This document shows, piece after piece, positions 41,601 through 52,075 of a stretch of 64,000 nucleotides of DNA (its first letter is position 1; each line of letters opens with the position of its first letter). Position numbers and translations under genes: made by a program. The DNA comes from Tubiluchus corallicola (lineage: Eukaryota; Priapulida; Priapulimorpha; Priapulimorphida; Tubiluchidae), in contig JAQGDQ010000042.1 of NCBI GenBank assembly GCA_030141605.1, positions 620,001-684,000 on the forward strand. The letters are read 5' to 3'. Under the pieces are notes generated by a model. The model worked only from the letters and a program-made list of their open reading frames with translations, was not told where the DNA came from and made no database searches.

Positions 41601-44600
41601 GAACAAGTAACAAAGTGTTGGCGATAAATCAAGTATTTGACATTTTACTGAAGTACCTAGAAACACGAGACTGGGCTCAGGCATTGATAGCTGGTATACC
41701 TAAAAGATCTGGTTTTGTTTTAAAATCATCTCCAACAATATTAAATACATGAAGAGACACAACAAATGCACTGCTAGTTGGTTAAACCAATAAGTTTTGT
41801 TCTAATACCTTCATCAACATCTGTAAATGTGTGGCATGAATAAACAATTGATTAGATGTTAATCATATTGCTGACACTGGGCTATGCTTTTTAAATTCAA
41901 AAGTAGTTTGTCCACGTTTGGCAGTTATTGCTGAAGATAAAGTCAAACTTTGTGACACAAATTTGAAAATTAGTTAGAAACATAACTGGTGACTGGCAGT
42001 TACCAATAAATAAACAGTTAATGAGTTAACTGCTTAAACACATTAAATGTGAATGATAAAAGTTTTTACGGTGATTATTGTTAGTATGGGCACATAAAGT
42101 ATAGTAGAGCAGGACACGAACGATATAACAATGTTCAGTAATTATGCAATTTTTATACATGATAGGCAAGACGCCTTGAATAAAAATAAAGTAAATGATA
42201 ACTTAATTAAATAACAAAAAAGGAATAAAAAAAACCCATGATGATAGTGATGGTGATGACGACACAATATTGTTGATAGCTGTGTCAAGTGATACCTGTT
42301 GAGAAATGTGCCAGTTAGGTGTATCTCGAGGCACAGAGTTTATTCTTATTGTTTATGCTGTTCTTAGATCTATGCTTAGATCTACTAACTAGATTGCAAT
42401 GCTAACAATTTCACGTTTATTTGGGTCTGGATTAAATATTAAGTTTTTGAATTTGGAGCAAAATTTAAGCACCAGTCTAGCAGTCCATAATTACCAAACC
42501 ACCATTCCCCAGTCCCAACACTGGTAATGATGGAGATGGCAATGATGCTGGTAAGAACGATGCTGTCGTCAAGGCAAGCAGAGCTAGGATACTAGCTGTA
42601 ACAGTAATAAGTTATTAAATGTTTTGGGAACCCGATAGAAAATTAAAAACAAACGGATACTGCCACATTAATTTGTGCACAACCAGATAGATTGCCTCCA
42701 CTCTGAAGAATGTTGAGTCAAAAATTAGAAAAAGGAAAGGCTTTAATAGCTGATATCAGAATGCTTGAAATAACTGATAGTTGAGGAATGTTGTAAAAAA
42801 CACAAATAAAAGCTGCCGATGTACTATTATTCCTAAATTATCTAGTAGTGGGGTACATATTCTACCACCGCAGGTGGGTTGGTTCTGACACTTTTTTCTC
42901 CTACTATGACTGCTGTTATTACTGGTTCCATTACACGGTTTTTGCTACTTTCAGGCTTGAGTTGTGTTTGCCTCTGTTAATAAAAATGTCAAGTGCTAGA
43001 AAGCTAGATTAAACTAAATAACAAAATTTAATATCTTCTTGGCAAACAGCTTGTTAAGATGGCTTAGATGGTCCCAAAAAACAATGACATGTAAATTAAA
43101 CTGTGGATTGTCAAAGTTAAGTAAGAAGGCATATTTGGAACTTGGGATTTTTTTAAATTGTATTACATGTATACATAAACTAGTAAAACTTCAACAGCAG
43201 AACATTACCTACAAACCTTTGAAGCCGACAATAAAAACACTTCTGTTTCTGTCTTATCATCTTGGTAATTTTTTTCATCGCACATCGGGCCAGGAATTTT
43301 ATAATTTTTTTTGTACATTCATATACTTACCTGACACAGTCATATAAAAGCATTTTTTTTAAATTTAAAATGTAAAATGCAATAATTATTATTGTTTTTG
43401 CATCCTCATGTTCTTTTACAGCAAAGTCTCGGTTAGGATTGCCATTTTGCATGATGCTTGCTATCATATTGGACGCTAAAATTATCGCATTATCTGCCAA
43501 ATCAGATAACTATCAGAGCATATGTTTATACCATACAAAAAAGAGACTATACAATAATCGATAATTTAGTAATGCAAAACAAAAAAAACTGCAAAAAACA
43601 AAGTATGAAAAAATTGAAAAAGTTTAAAACATTGGTGCTAACTAGTGAGAAATAAATAAACTTTCATTTCAAATGATGTTAAATATTCCACAATTCATCT
43701 TTAAATATTCACAAAGCTTAAAAAAAATTTCCTCCTTTCTTACTGACATCTTTTGAGCTCATGAGGTAAGATTGAAAAAATTTTTTTGTCATCGGTATAA
43801 ATTTTAAAGAAATGAGTAGTTTAAGCAGCTTGTGCTATTATCAACTACGAATCATTAACACTAACTAAATAACTTGCACTCTGCAAAACTGAAAAAAGTC
43901 ATTTATATCACATAGTCCTTTATTCACACCCAAAATCTTTGTGCAAATAACAGTATAATATAGTAGTTTTTATAAATATCAGTATAGAACTATTACTTCT
44001 CTAAATACTCACCTTCCCTCCAACCTCCTTATAACGCTCCTGAGCAATCACACGAGCTCCTACTTCATCAGGGGTGGTCGGGGGAGGAAAATTTCCAGTT
44101 TCTCCTGGTTGGAAATCGACTGTCTCCACGGTAACAAAATCATGCCAGTCTACAGATGCATAAGCCACTGCAAAATAGAAATGTTAAAATGTTTATTTTA
44201 GCCGTGATACTTAATGAACATTTTCCTTTTCTAATTTTCCTTGTTCTTTTCTAATTTCCGAGCTCAACATTCTGAAGAATGAAGACAAACTATCTGGTTG
44301 TGTGTAAATTAATGTGACCATAATCTCTGTTCATTGTTGGTTTTCTATGAAAAACAATGAATTAAATGAAAAATGGCTATAAAGTTTGCAGAGTTTTGCA
44401 TGCTGAGCTTAAATTGGATAAACTCTGATTGTTCAGGCATCTTGTTCGAATCAAAAATGCCAATAGCAACGATATTACGAAAATCATCTTTATTAATAGA
44501 GTTAGATCAATCGTCGAATAACTGAAACATTTCAGGTACTTCACATACCAATTGCCAGTTACACAAAATGCAAGAATAGTCGGTGAAACTTAAACAAGAA

Positions 44601-47600
44601 AATTCTTAATTATATTGTTTTTTTTTGTTTAGTTGGCTAGTGATTAGTATATGAAGCTATTCGGTTGTGGATCTATCTCCCCTAATAAAGATGATATACG
44701 TAATATCACTAGCACTGGCATTGTATAATAATTGAAGTTTTTTAAACAGCTCAGTGAATATGATTGTGACTGAAGAGGTTTACATAACAAATGTCAACAA
44801 TCAAGGAATGATTTATGGTTCTAAAATTGGATTTCAAGAGACTGCAGTAATGGTATACATGACAAAATTAATTCATTAAGTGACATTACTGCATTGGAAT
44901 GCAAAATGTTAAGAATTTAGGAATTAGGGCAAACTACATAAAACTCGAACTGCTATAACTCAAATTCTTGTGTATCTCGAATAGATCTCGTGGAACAGAT
45001 TTTCCCTCCCATTTTTCCCTTTAACAAACATTGTGTAACTGAAAATGTGTAATTCGAATTATTGCGTAACTCAAACCGAATTCCCAGTACAATTCTTAAC
45101 AATCTGACTGAAAGTACCACGCCTATCTCGAACTCCTCCACAAGCAAGAAATCCTACGTGAAAGCGTGCACCACATTACGATTTTAACTGCTAGTTTCAG
45201 TAAAAATGTTAAGATTTTATACATTACCTTAGCAGAACGCCGTACACAACATGGCTTAATGAATGTGTTGAATGTGATTTAGTGTAGATTACAATATTAT
45301 TATTGCCGAATTCTATTAACCATGCTATTCAGATTACAATAGAAACGGACCTGTCATTTCATTTTTTATTATTTATGAAAACTGCTGTTTGATATTTGAT
45401 GAAAGGCTCAGTTTCTCATTTTCAAAGGCAGTAGTGTTACAAGTGTATTGTCAGACGTTGATGAGTAACTCAGTTTTTTTACGAACATTGTCTAACTCAA
45501 AACTTTCACCTAATTTGAACAAATTTTTTAGTCCCGAGGTGTTCGAGTTATACATAGTTTACTGTAATACAATTATACTCACGCTTTTTTGGCCTAAGAT
45601 GTGTCCCATCTATTCAACTTTTCTTCCACATTCAATAAAATCAGAGAGGCATAAAGTAATCAAGGATTTGAAAACTGGATACTGAAAGCTAAGAATATGT
45701 CAGGTTTAGGTGAAAGAAAACGCACCTCTTTCTCTCTCCAAATCCTCCTCTTCCTTTCTCTTCTGTGCTTCGACATGTCTAGCCCAGAGGACACGATACT
45801 GTACGTCTTTGGACACCTAAATAAGTAGGAAAGACAGGTGAACACTTTTTTTGTTAAATATTTTGATGTCAACACAAATCAGTTATAACAAAGGAAATAA
45901 TGAGAGAAAAATTCTTTTTCCATAGAAAATATCTGGATAGCTAAATGGTAGCTTTAGATGGTTTAATTGATATTGTGAGATCGAAAGATCTTAAAGATAT
46001 GAAAAATTTGACATAATAACATAGTCAAATGTCTATCAAAACACGCTAACAGAAATCACTTTTATACAATTTGCTCACTAATTATAGTTGCATTTTTCTA
46101 CTTGATAACTGGTAGCTATCTCAAGTAGGATATGAGACCATCAAGTTACTTTGTGCATCAATTTTTACAAACTCTAGCTCCTAGTTTAACCAGTTATTAC
46201 ACGATGATACATGCCACCTTTTAGGAAGAAATTTAAAACAAACCTCTAAAAACATGAAATTTACCAGTTGATTGCCTCAAATTTAAAAACAAATTGACAT
46301 GTACTAACGTCATTAAATATATTTTTGTATCACTGCTTACAGCTACTGTTACATGAATTTTAAGATCAATACAGCATCATGCATTTATTAATATGGATTG
46401 TATGCGCATAATTACAGAACCCCAAAAAATAAAATGATACGTCTACATTAAAATAATGCTTAGTGAAATTTTGATATGGAACTACCTATAGTATCAGATC
46501 AATAAAACGATACAACAATGCAATTTGTCAGTGAGTACATACATGTTTAGCAGAAAGAGCTTCTTTTGCCAGTTTTGGTTTCAAGTCTTTAGGTGGTATT
46601 AGAACTTTCGTGTACTGTTCCACAAGTTTCGTGAAGTAGTTGAAAAGACTATGTGCTGGTCTTAAAAAGTCAAACTGATAATTGCGAGACTCGTTGTTCA
46701 TAAGGTTCGTGAGGAAAGTACGACCATTTCTTGCAACGAACTGTGCAGTCAGTTTTACGATATCCCTGCAACAGTGATCAGAAGAAGACTTAGTAAATTA
46801 ATCAAAATCAGAAAGCATAGTAAAAATTATCATCATGCTTTAATCATCATGTTTAATTGTCACACTATACTTAGCCTGCTGCACTTTACAACCATGCATG
46901 TGCAATTGCATTTGCATCAAAATTTTATTTACAATATAGAATTTTCAAGAATCCAGTGTCATTTTCAGTGTGCATAAATCTAAATAATTAAAGGCCTATA
47001 TAACCCCAACAGACATTGAAGTTTTTTTTAACACATAATTATGATTACACAAAGAATTCATAGTTATTATTAAACAAAAGAGACTCATAAATGAAATAAC
47101 TTACCATTTTCTAAATTAAATTAAATTTCTATAATTTATAAATTTTCTGTAAATTAAAAAAAGAAAAGAAACAAGTTTTACAGTAAGTTCATAATAAAAT
47201 AAATTGTATATTCGTAATGAGAGTAGGATTTTAAGTTGCAAAAGCTTCACTAAAGTGGTGAAGGATTAGATGGACTTTAAAACAAAATAATTATATCTTT
47301 ATCTAAATTATATTAGTTTTGCTGGTATATGGCTCTAATGGTGAAACTAGCTTTAACAGTGAATATGGAATTTCTATGGCTATAGCTCCAGACAGTTTAC
47401 CATTCATGTCTATTTACACAACAAAAATTCTAGATCTAATATTATATGATTCATATCACTGGTTGTTTAATTTTTGAATCTGGGCAGACGAGAAGAATAA
47501 CATGGGAAAAATTCACATTTAGGCTTTTTATGCTTCTAGTTTGGGAAAGTCAGAATACACCACCCGTAGCTGAATTGGTTGGATGGCCCAAACAAGGCTT

Positions 47601-50600
47601 AGTGTAATATTTCTCTTTAGTTTTCGTGGGCGGCCTACAGCACCCTGCAGTTAGAGTTTTTTTCTACAAATTGCCAAATATTTTCAATAGCAGTAGCACC
47701 TTACTTGCATATGATTTCCTAAATCATCATTTACCTTTAATGTTTGATTTTGGCGGCATATGTAACGTACTTTATTGTAAAGCTACAGCTTAAAGTGCAA
47801 ATATTCAGTAAATTACTCACAGATCAAAAGCAGAAATAGAGGGAGGGTCAGCAATGAACTCAAATTCAACAGGTGGATCCTTGATCTCCATTTCCTGTTG
47901 CTTGGAAACAGCATCATGTATACGGCTTGGCAAATGTGTTTGAGGTTTGACAACAGGTGCGACTGGCTCAGCTCCTGATAAAAAATCATGTACAACATAT
48001 CACTATGTGCCAAGGCAATATAGACTACAGTAAACTATAACTGCAATGAAAATAAATTAAAATTAAAATGAGAAGATAAACGTTTACATTTATATTAGGT
48101 TTTAGCTGATAAGTACATGTATTCATCTACTATTTTTGGCTGTCAAAATCAATTGTCTAACTTCTTTCCTTCTTTTTTTTCTCAGTATCTTAGCTTCTCA
48201 GCATATTAATATTTAGTACAAAATAATTGCTATTTAAAAAGAGCAACGATTTTTTGCAACTAGCAAGATTTCAAAACGATACTGATTAAATTTTATGCAG
48301 GTAACAACAACAACAAAATGCTTGAAAAGCTTTTACATATTATATTATAACATTAACCAAGTAATTTCTTTAACTTTCTTCAGTTTAATTGTACACAAAA
48401 ATTATATCGTTAATTTGCAATCACACTGAAAATCAAATTTACAGCAACAGAAAGAAACTGAGCTCATTTTTGGAAAAAAGTACAAAAAGTACTTAATTAT
48501 ACCTTTTTGGACAAAACTAGCCTACTTAATAAACATGCCTGATGTACATAAGTTAACCTACCCCCTCTACCCTCTTTGAATTCTTTGACTTTATGCTGAT
48601 AATAAGCGTGATACGGATCTCCAGGGATGAGGAAATTAAACTTTGTGTTGCTGATTTCATTTTGTCGAATACGGGATTCAAATTCTGGACCTGCAAAATG
48701 AGATGACGGGTATTTTACAAAATAATTTATGAAACATACATAGATAATGTACCAACAAGCTATTTAAAGGAAGACACGATGATTTTTGATATACAATCAT
48801 TTTTTCAAGTACGGCTAAAAATATACATTTTAATACCAATAATACTGCAAAAAATGTTTTTCATAATTAGGTAATACATTAAAATCTTAGTTAACGACAG
48901 GCAAGCCTAAGTATTGATGACATCACAAACGAACATAATTTTCAACAGGAAAAACAATCCATGAGCGTGTTGCACGTGTTTGTAAAAGAGAAAATTGATG
49001 TAAAGCACTACTGTAAGTGATTCAGCGTGCTGTACTAAAACTCGGCAAGTTTTAAGACAAAAATTCAAATTTCAAATTTACAGCTGTGCTCACGAAGAGC
49101 TGTTGAATGTGTACAGTATGTTACAAACTAGCACATCTAAACTGAGAGGTACAACACTATTTTGTGCAACGTGTTGCTGAAATGCAGGCGCTAGTGTCCG
49201 TCTAAGTAGCGAATGGCGAAACGCATGCAACAACAAAGAACTAGAGGCGCGAACACGAAATTGCTTTTGTGTGGTAATAATTCTTTCACACAAGTCATTT
49301 TTGAAAAAAATACTATGTTTCCTTTCAATTTTTTAAAGAGTAGATTGTTTTGACCTACAGTTTAAAATTAGGTCCAGTTTTCCTTTAACTTATAGAATAA
49401 TAGATTCACAGCATTACAAATATTAAATGTGGTTATTCTTGAAGATTAGAAAACATGACTTGGAAGTATCATGCATAGCTTCAAAATATTAAAACCGCAG
49501 CACAATGAATTACAGATACTTAACAAGTGTAGAAGAGCATAAAATACATTTTGCAGACATACCATTTCGAGCCACAAAGCTTGCAGTCTTGTCAACAATG
49601 TCTAAGTTTTGCTAAGGAATCTAAAAAACACAACTGTCACCAGCAAAATTGAATTTATAACTTTATGAAAATGAAATCGGTCATCAAATTTGGACACACA
49701 ATATCAACATTTGGGTATTTTATCCACACAAGCTCTTGAATAATGTATCCTCAGCACTGAAGTTTATAATCGTCCAAAATTCGACTATACAGCTAGACAA
49801 GAACTTCTCAGTTTAGCAGTTTTATGATCAAATTTAAATATCGGGTGGTGCAAAAAATGTGTCGAAATTTTGATCAGGATTTTATAAGAAAGTAATGGAA
49901 TCGCTTGAAAATTATGACATTGCCGTTGCAGACATTTATGCTTAAACACTAAAAATTTTAGGTCATCCCTTATATATGTCTAAAGATAAAAAAGTTTTAA
50001 TAAAAAATAAATATTGGAAAAATTTTGTATCACTATTGTTTAAATTTCCAGCTTTACGTGTTTATCATTTTCACTGCAAACTACACGAATGCATTTCTTC
50101 CAACAGCTGACACAGTTTCTCACTTCTTTAAGGGCTATTTGGCCCCAGTGTTCAGCAATTTTTGCCTTGAGTTCCTCTGCATTATCATGTGCAGTCATCA
50201 TACACTCTCGTTAAGGAAGTCCAGGGGAACAATTTTTTCTTGATATCATTATTTCCCATGGTGAAGATCATCATGTAAACGGTTGACTTTCTTATTGTTT
50301 TGCTCAGTGCCTTGTATTGAGTGCTTTATACATCAATGCAGCTATTTTGCAGTTGATGATTGTAGTTGATGTTGTTCTGATGTCTATTTAAAGCTAAAGC
50401 CATAAATTTTTAACTTTCACATCCTAAAGTAAAGTACTATAATATCATGCTGTGAAATTTCAACTTTGTAAGACACTTTCTTCTTATATTATTGTAATCT
50501 AAATTTCGGCATATTTTTTCCACCCGATATATAACAAAACTAGGATCATCTTTATTATTAAACTAGACGTTTTCATCACCTGGTAACCACTGCCAACACT

Positions 50601-52075
50601 ATACTATTCTCTAAATATAAGATTCTAAACTGCTTGATTAAGTTTAAAAAGTTAAAAATATTAAAATTTATATTTAAAATGTTTTATTTTTTCTAAATGT
50701 TTTTAAAATTGTCTTTTAAGAGTTTAGATTTAATACGCTGTGAGATTTCACAAAAAATTTACTAAAGTGATTAAATATTGGACAAGTACGCACATGTTTT
50801 TCATGGGCAGCCACCCACTTAGGGTTACTACTTAGACCTAACTGTTGGGCACCGAGTAACCCATTAGCCGAAGTAGGACAATTGGCATACATGGGCTAGC
50901 CCAGGCAGGATCTATCGTACATGGGCTGCCCAAGTAAGACACTAGAGGCAGGTCGCGAATTGAGTCGTTAAGCGTACTGGCACCGTCCATTGTCCTTGTT
51001 TATGTAATAATAAAAATTAAAAATGTCAATACACGTTGAATAATTTATTATGCATCTGATAAAATAAAAGAATTTTATTCTGAGCTGGTAGAACGGACAA
51101 TATTAAATTTGGTTTCGATACTAATGTTTTTGAAGTGAAATAAACCCAGTTTTTAGGCGATTTCAACATTTGTTTAAGGTACATCATTTTTTATTTTGTC
51201 TCGCTTCACAGACAGGTGATCCATTTCACTACCTCTTGGTCAAATAATTGTTTTCTCCTAAGTAAACGTTTTAGTGATCTATGTGCCCTACATGGGCTAG
51301 CGAGCCATGTAGGACAGTGCTCTACATGTTACAATACTATTGATATTATTAAAACTAATTGTCTTTGCTTTTCCTAAAATGCTAAAAATTACTTTTTCAT
51401 GCTGTGAAGGCTTAGCAGCATCTGTCTCATTTTTAAATTTGCAATTATTTCTGTAATAACTGTATGCATAGTTTCCCTCTTTAAAGTACTAAATACTTAG
51501 TTCGATGTTATGATGATTAATGGAGCTAATAATAATGACGATATTATTGTAAAAAATACATTTGTAAATTGCCAAGGGCTATCCATCATTGTTATAAAGT
51601 TATCTTTTTCTTTGATTTGACAAAATTGTCGATTCTCGGGCTACCCATGTATGACAATGCTTTTCCGCAAATTTAGCACGTGCATTTTACCGGAAGGGTC
51701 CTACTTCGGTTAGTGGGTTACCCGGCGCCCTACACTAATTAACACATCAACTACGTTCTCATAAGTAAGTTTATTATTAGTTAGTTATTATCATAACTGT
51801 GTTTTAATAACTTTTATTTCCAAGTGAACAGATAGAGATTTATACTGTCTACTCGATGTCTGTTAGTTACAACGTTCATAAATAATGCAACACTTGAAAG
51901 TTGAATACTATACTGCATAATGAAGTTAGTTTATAAATTAATATTATAATAAAACAGTGCTAGAAAAGATACTCCTCACTTCTGGAGGTGGGTATATAAT
52001 TCCCACAATTGGTTTGCTGCTCATAGTTTCTTCTTGGGGCTCCTGCCCCCCACTTTCTACTTCTAATGCTGGCAT
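24500..52075 (-). CDS. SF3A1: SF3A1, splicing factor 3a subunit 1
   Basis: Fifteen exons, read downwards: 52075-51980, 49611-49563, 48690-48562, 47974-47821, 46765-46543, 45816-45726, 44167-44013, 30677-30537, 30008-29855, 29630-29526, 28677-27971, 27642-27538, 27280-27179, 25257-25186, 24601-24500. They sum to 795 codons including stop (794 residues; human about 793). SF3A1 is part of the SF3a complex of the U2 snRNP and acts in branch-site recognition in the nucleus. Domains: KPIVGIIYPPPE near the N terminus; SURP1 (about 36-88, IVDKTASFVARNGPEFE); SURP2 (about 146-200, VKLTAQFVARNG); a DWHDFV.VETVDF block (about 253-270); acidic D/E runs (about 307-360); an AERRTDIFG motif; a long proline-rich stretch (about 480-668); and a C-terminal ubiquitin-like domain ending RGGRKK. 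The linker after GLL lacks the DPRWLEQ segment of the human protein. Exon 3 has two in-frame donors nine bases apart. Introns 1, 3, 4, 6 and 13 carry mobile repeats; intron 7 (13.3 kb) carries two opposite-strand genes. Confidence 0.96.
24930..24993 (-). repeat. tRNA-derived SINE head (degenerate)
   Basis: On the minus strand, TAGCTGAAGTGGTGAAGC resembles a polymerase III A box in a D-arm, and GTGGGTTCAAACCC resembles a B box in a T-arm. The spacing suits a tRNA, but the acceptor stem does not pair and the usual T before the anticodon is C. It is probably a tRNA-derived SINE remnant in SF3A1 intron 14, not a working tRNA gene. Confidence 0.5.
25337..25946. mobile_element. pogo/Tigger-like MITE, copy 1
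   Basis: The body is 25339-25944, flanked by TA on both sides. Its ends form inverted repeats: CAGTAGACTACACATGACTC on the left, and CAGTAAACTATGTATAACTC on the right (opposite strand). TA target sites and CAGTA...TATAACTCGAA ends are typical of pogo/Tigger members of the Tc1/mariner superfamily. There is no transposase ORF, so it is non-autonomous. It lies in SF3A1 intron 13 and is homologous over its whole length to 44927-45564. Confidence 0.82.
32264..32908 (+). CDS. RAB32: RAB32/RAB38-type small GTPase
   Basis: A 214-residue Rab GTPase in one uninterrupted coding exon. Rab32/38 proteins direct traffic to lysosome-related organelles and also act at mitochondria and autophagosomes. Motifs: P-loop GELGVGKTS (15-23), switch I region RATIGVDFALKV, the Rab32/38-specific switch II WDIAGQERFGNMTRVYYKEA (63-82, with Ile where most Rabs have Thr), NKCD, ETSAKEN, and a C-terminal CCS prenylation site. 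I chose the ATG at 32264 because it gives the normal family N terminus. The frame stays open 60 codons upstream to an ATG at 32084, with no family resemblance. The gene lies inside SF3A1 intron 7 on the opposite strand. Vertebrate RAB32 and RAB38 have introns, so the single exon suggests either a retrocopy that stayed functional or lost introns. Rab38 as the direct orthologue is possible. Confidence 0.94.
   Translation: MNEKREHLYKILVIGELGVGKTSIIKRYVHQFFSQHYRATIGVDFALKVINWDADTLVRLQLWDIAGQERFGNMTRVYYKEAVGAFIVFDVTRGSTFEAVQKWKNDLDSKVQLPDSTPVPCVLLANKCDQEKDGLVSNSSQMDEYCKEKGFIGWFETSAKENINIDEAARFLVTRILANDKALNYEDSFQDPDKITIDGGSKLVGGEKKGNCCS
33265..33290 (+). terminator. Candidate polyadenylation signals of the RAB32-type gene
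   Basis: Two AATAAA words (33265-33270 and 33285-33290) about 360-380 bases after the stop codon. Either could direct 3' end formation. Confidence 0.5.
33300..35160. other. SF3A1 intron 7, non-coding stretch
   Basis: AT-rich sequence between the RAB32-type gene and a retroposon tail. No coding, RNA or repeat structure that I can support. Confidence 0.4.
35181..35240 (-). repeat. Probable 3' tail of a non-LTR retroposon
   Basis: On the minus strand, a T/A-rich stretch runs into AATAAATGATTTGATTTGAT, a short (TGATT)n array. Such simple tails mark the 3' ends of some LINE and SINE families in animals. Only the tail is suggestive; the body was not recognised. Confidence 0.35.
35587..35730. repeat. 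(ACT)n/(TGC)n trinucleotide repeat
   Basis: CTG/CCACTG units pass into a long (ACT)n array and then a decayed ACT/GCT tail. An open frame across it (35488-35799) would encode a Thr/Ala-rich tract flanked by MGQHKSSRR and IIKKEHE. The frame is open mainly because the repeat has no stop in that phase, and I do not call it a gene. Confidence 0.8.
35800..40800. other. SF3A1 intron 7, between the two nested genes
   Basis: Mostly AT-rich DNA without supported genes. A possible LINE fragment (37431-37819) is listed separately. Short frames at 36912-37193, 39246-39467 and 39598-39881 show no family motif. Confidence 0.4.
37431..37819 (-). pseudogene. Possible C-terminal fragment of a LINE ORF2
   Basis: Overlapping minus-strand frames contain a pattern (ERKPFSLKGQFI.N ... 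SSFASLETTIKEL) like the tail that follows the reverse transcriptase domain in Jockey/CR1-type LINEs, where a KR.FS..G...WN block is followed by a S.F...LK helix. Frames switch at least twice. No RT catalytic motif is in range, so the call rests on weak similarity. Confidence 0.3.
40847..41752 (+). CDS. TRMT10B: TRMT10B-type tRNA (guanine/adenine-9 N1) methyltransferase
   Basis: A 301-residue SPOUT-class methyltransferase of the Trm10 family in one coding exon. Trm10 enzymes methylate N1 of the purine at position 9 of tRNAs using S-adenosylmethionine. Seen: a lysine-rich N-terminal region (about 45-105), VIDLSWTN (about 108), LAGQLGRVYGSNR, YLSPDSKNVLDELRTDKVYV, IGGIVDETKHK, ARLPISEYL, LAINQVFDILLKYLETRDW, and a C terminus with KRSGFVLKSS. 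LAGQ..R.YGSN, DGF.NY and the short C terminus point to TRMT10B, not TRMT10A or the mitochondrial TRMT10C. A second ATG at 40865 (MEDST) is an equally good start. A TCTTACAG acceptor at 40816-40823 just upstream suggests a 5' untranslated exon. It lies in SF3A1 intron 7 on the opposite strand. Confidence 0.92.
   Translation: MLYHLQMEDSTQNQNSSESLPSEKGADKHRLCIDSKLENSEQILSKKQLKRKLKFERIKAAKKAKRKIEKCKATVTKVPKQVDTIRVSKLEKKEHIRKKLEDSMICGQKVVIDLSWTNTLNEKEQHKLAGQLGRVYGSNRAATHSCHLYFTSLCKDSRLWQTCTKKNDGFENYIIDTYSKGILDVFSRDEVVYLSPDSKNVLDELRTDKVYVIGGIVDETKHKNMSLHKANASDVYTARLPISEYLVDSHRGTSNKVLAINQVFDILLKYLETRDWAQALIAGIPKRSGFVLKSSPTILNT
41839..41844 (+). terminator. Polyadenylation signal of the TRMT10B-type gene
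   Basis: AATAAA 86 bases after the stop codon, in a normal position for a short 3' untranslated region. Confidence 0.6.
41860..44012. other. SF3A1 intron 7, right-hand non-coding stretch
   Basis: No coding exon, RNA gene or defined repeat that I can support. AT-rich intron sequence up to the exon 7 donor at 44012. Confidence 0.4.
44925..45566. mobile_element. pogo/Tigger-like MITE, copy 2
   Basis: The body is 44927-45564 between TA dinucleotides, in SF3A1 intron 6. The right end is identical to copy 1 over GTTCGAGTTATACATAG and TTTACTG. The left end is decayed (GGGCAAACTACATAAAACTC). It aligns with 25339-25944 throughout and has no ORF of its own. Confidence 0.8.
46994..47275. repeat. Dispersed repeat C, copy 1 (internally deleted)
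   Basis: Shares AAAGGCCTATATAACC at the left, a block around GAATTCATAGTTATTATTA, and GTAGGATTTTAAGTTG at the right with 61712-62125. The middle of the longer copy is missing and replaced by AT-rich sequence. It lies in SF3A1 intron 4. Class unknown; no clear inverted ends. Confidence 0.65.
48764..49388. mobile_element. TTAA-flanked MITE, copy 3 (longest)
   Basis: The body is 48768-49384 between TTAA words. The ends read AGGAAGACACGATGA on the left and, on the opposite strand, AGGAAAACTGGACC on the right. It contains the middle section lost from copy 2 and matches copy 1 up to its BEL/Pao breakpoint. It lies in SF3A1 intron 2. TTAA target sites are characteristic of piggyBac elements, but the termini do not start with CCC, so the superfamily is an inference. 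Confidence 0.72.
50839..51738. mobile_element. Non-autonomous DNA transposon with ~40-bp inverted ends
   Basis: The body is 50842-51735, in SF3A1 intron 1. Left end CTGTTGGGCACCGAGTAACC and right end (opposite strand) GTGTAGGGCGCCGGGTAACC continue as matching inverted repeats through GAAGTAGGAC. TAA flanks both sides (50839-50841 and 51736-51738), as in PIF/Harbinger (TWA targets). Inside, the word TACATGGGCT recurs at about 50891, 50919 and 51289 and inverted near 51646, a subterminal repeat pattern that could bind transposase. No ORF. Confidence 0.78.

Noticed and set aside
47560-47600. A-box-like sequence CCCGTAGCTGAATTGGTTGG
   Set aside because: It resembles a tRNA D-arm, but no B box follows at the right distance, so neither a tRNA gene nor a SINE can be supported.
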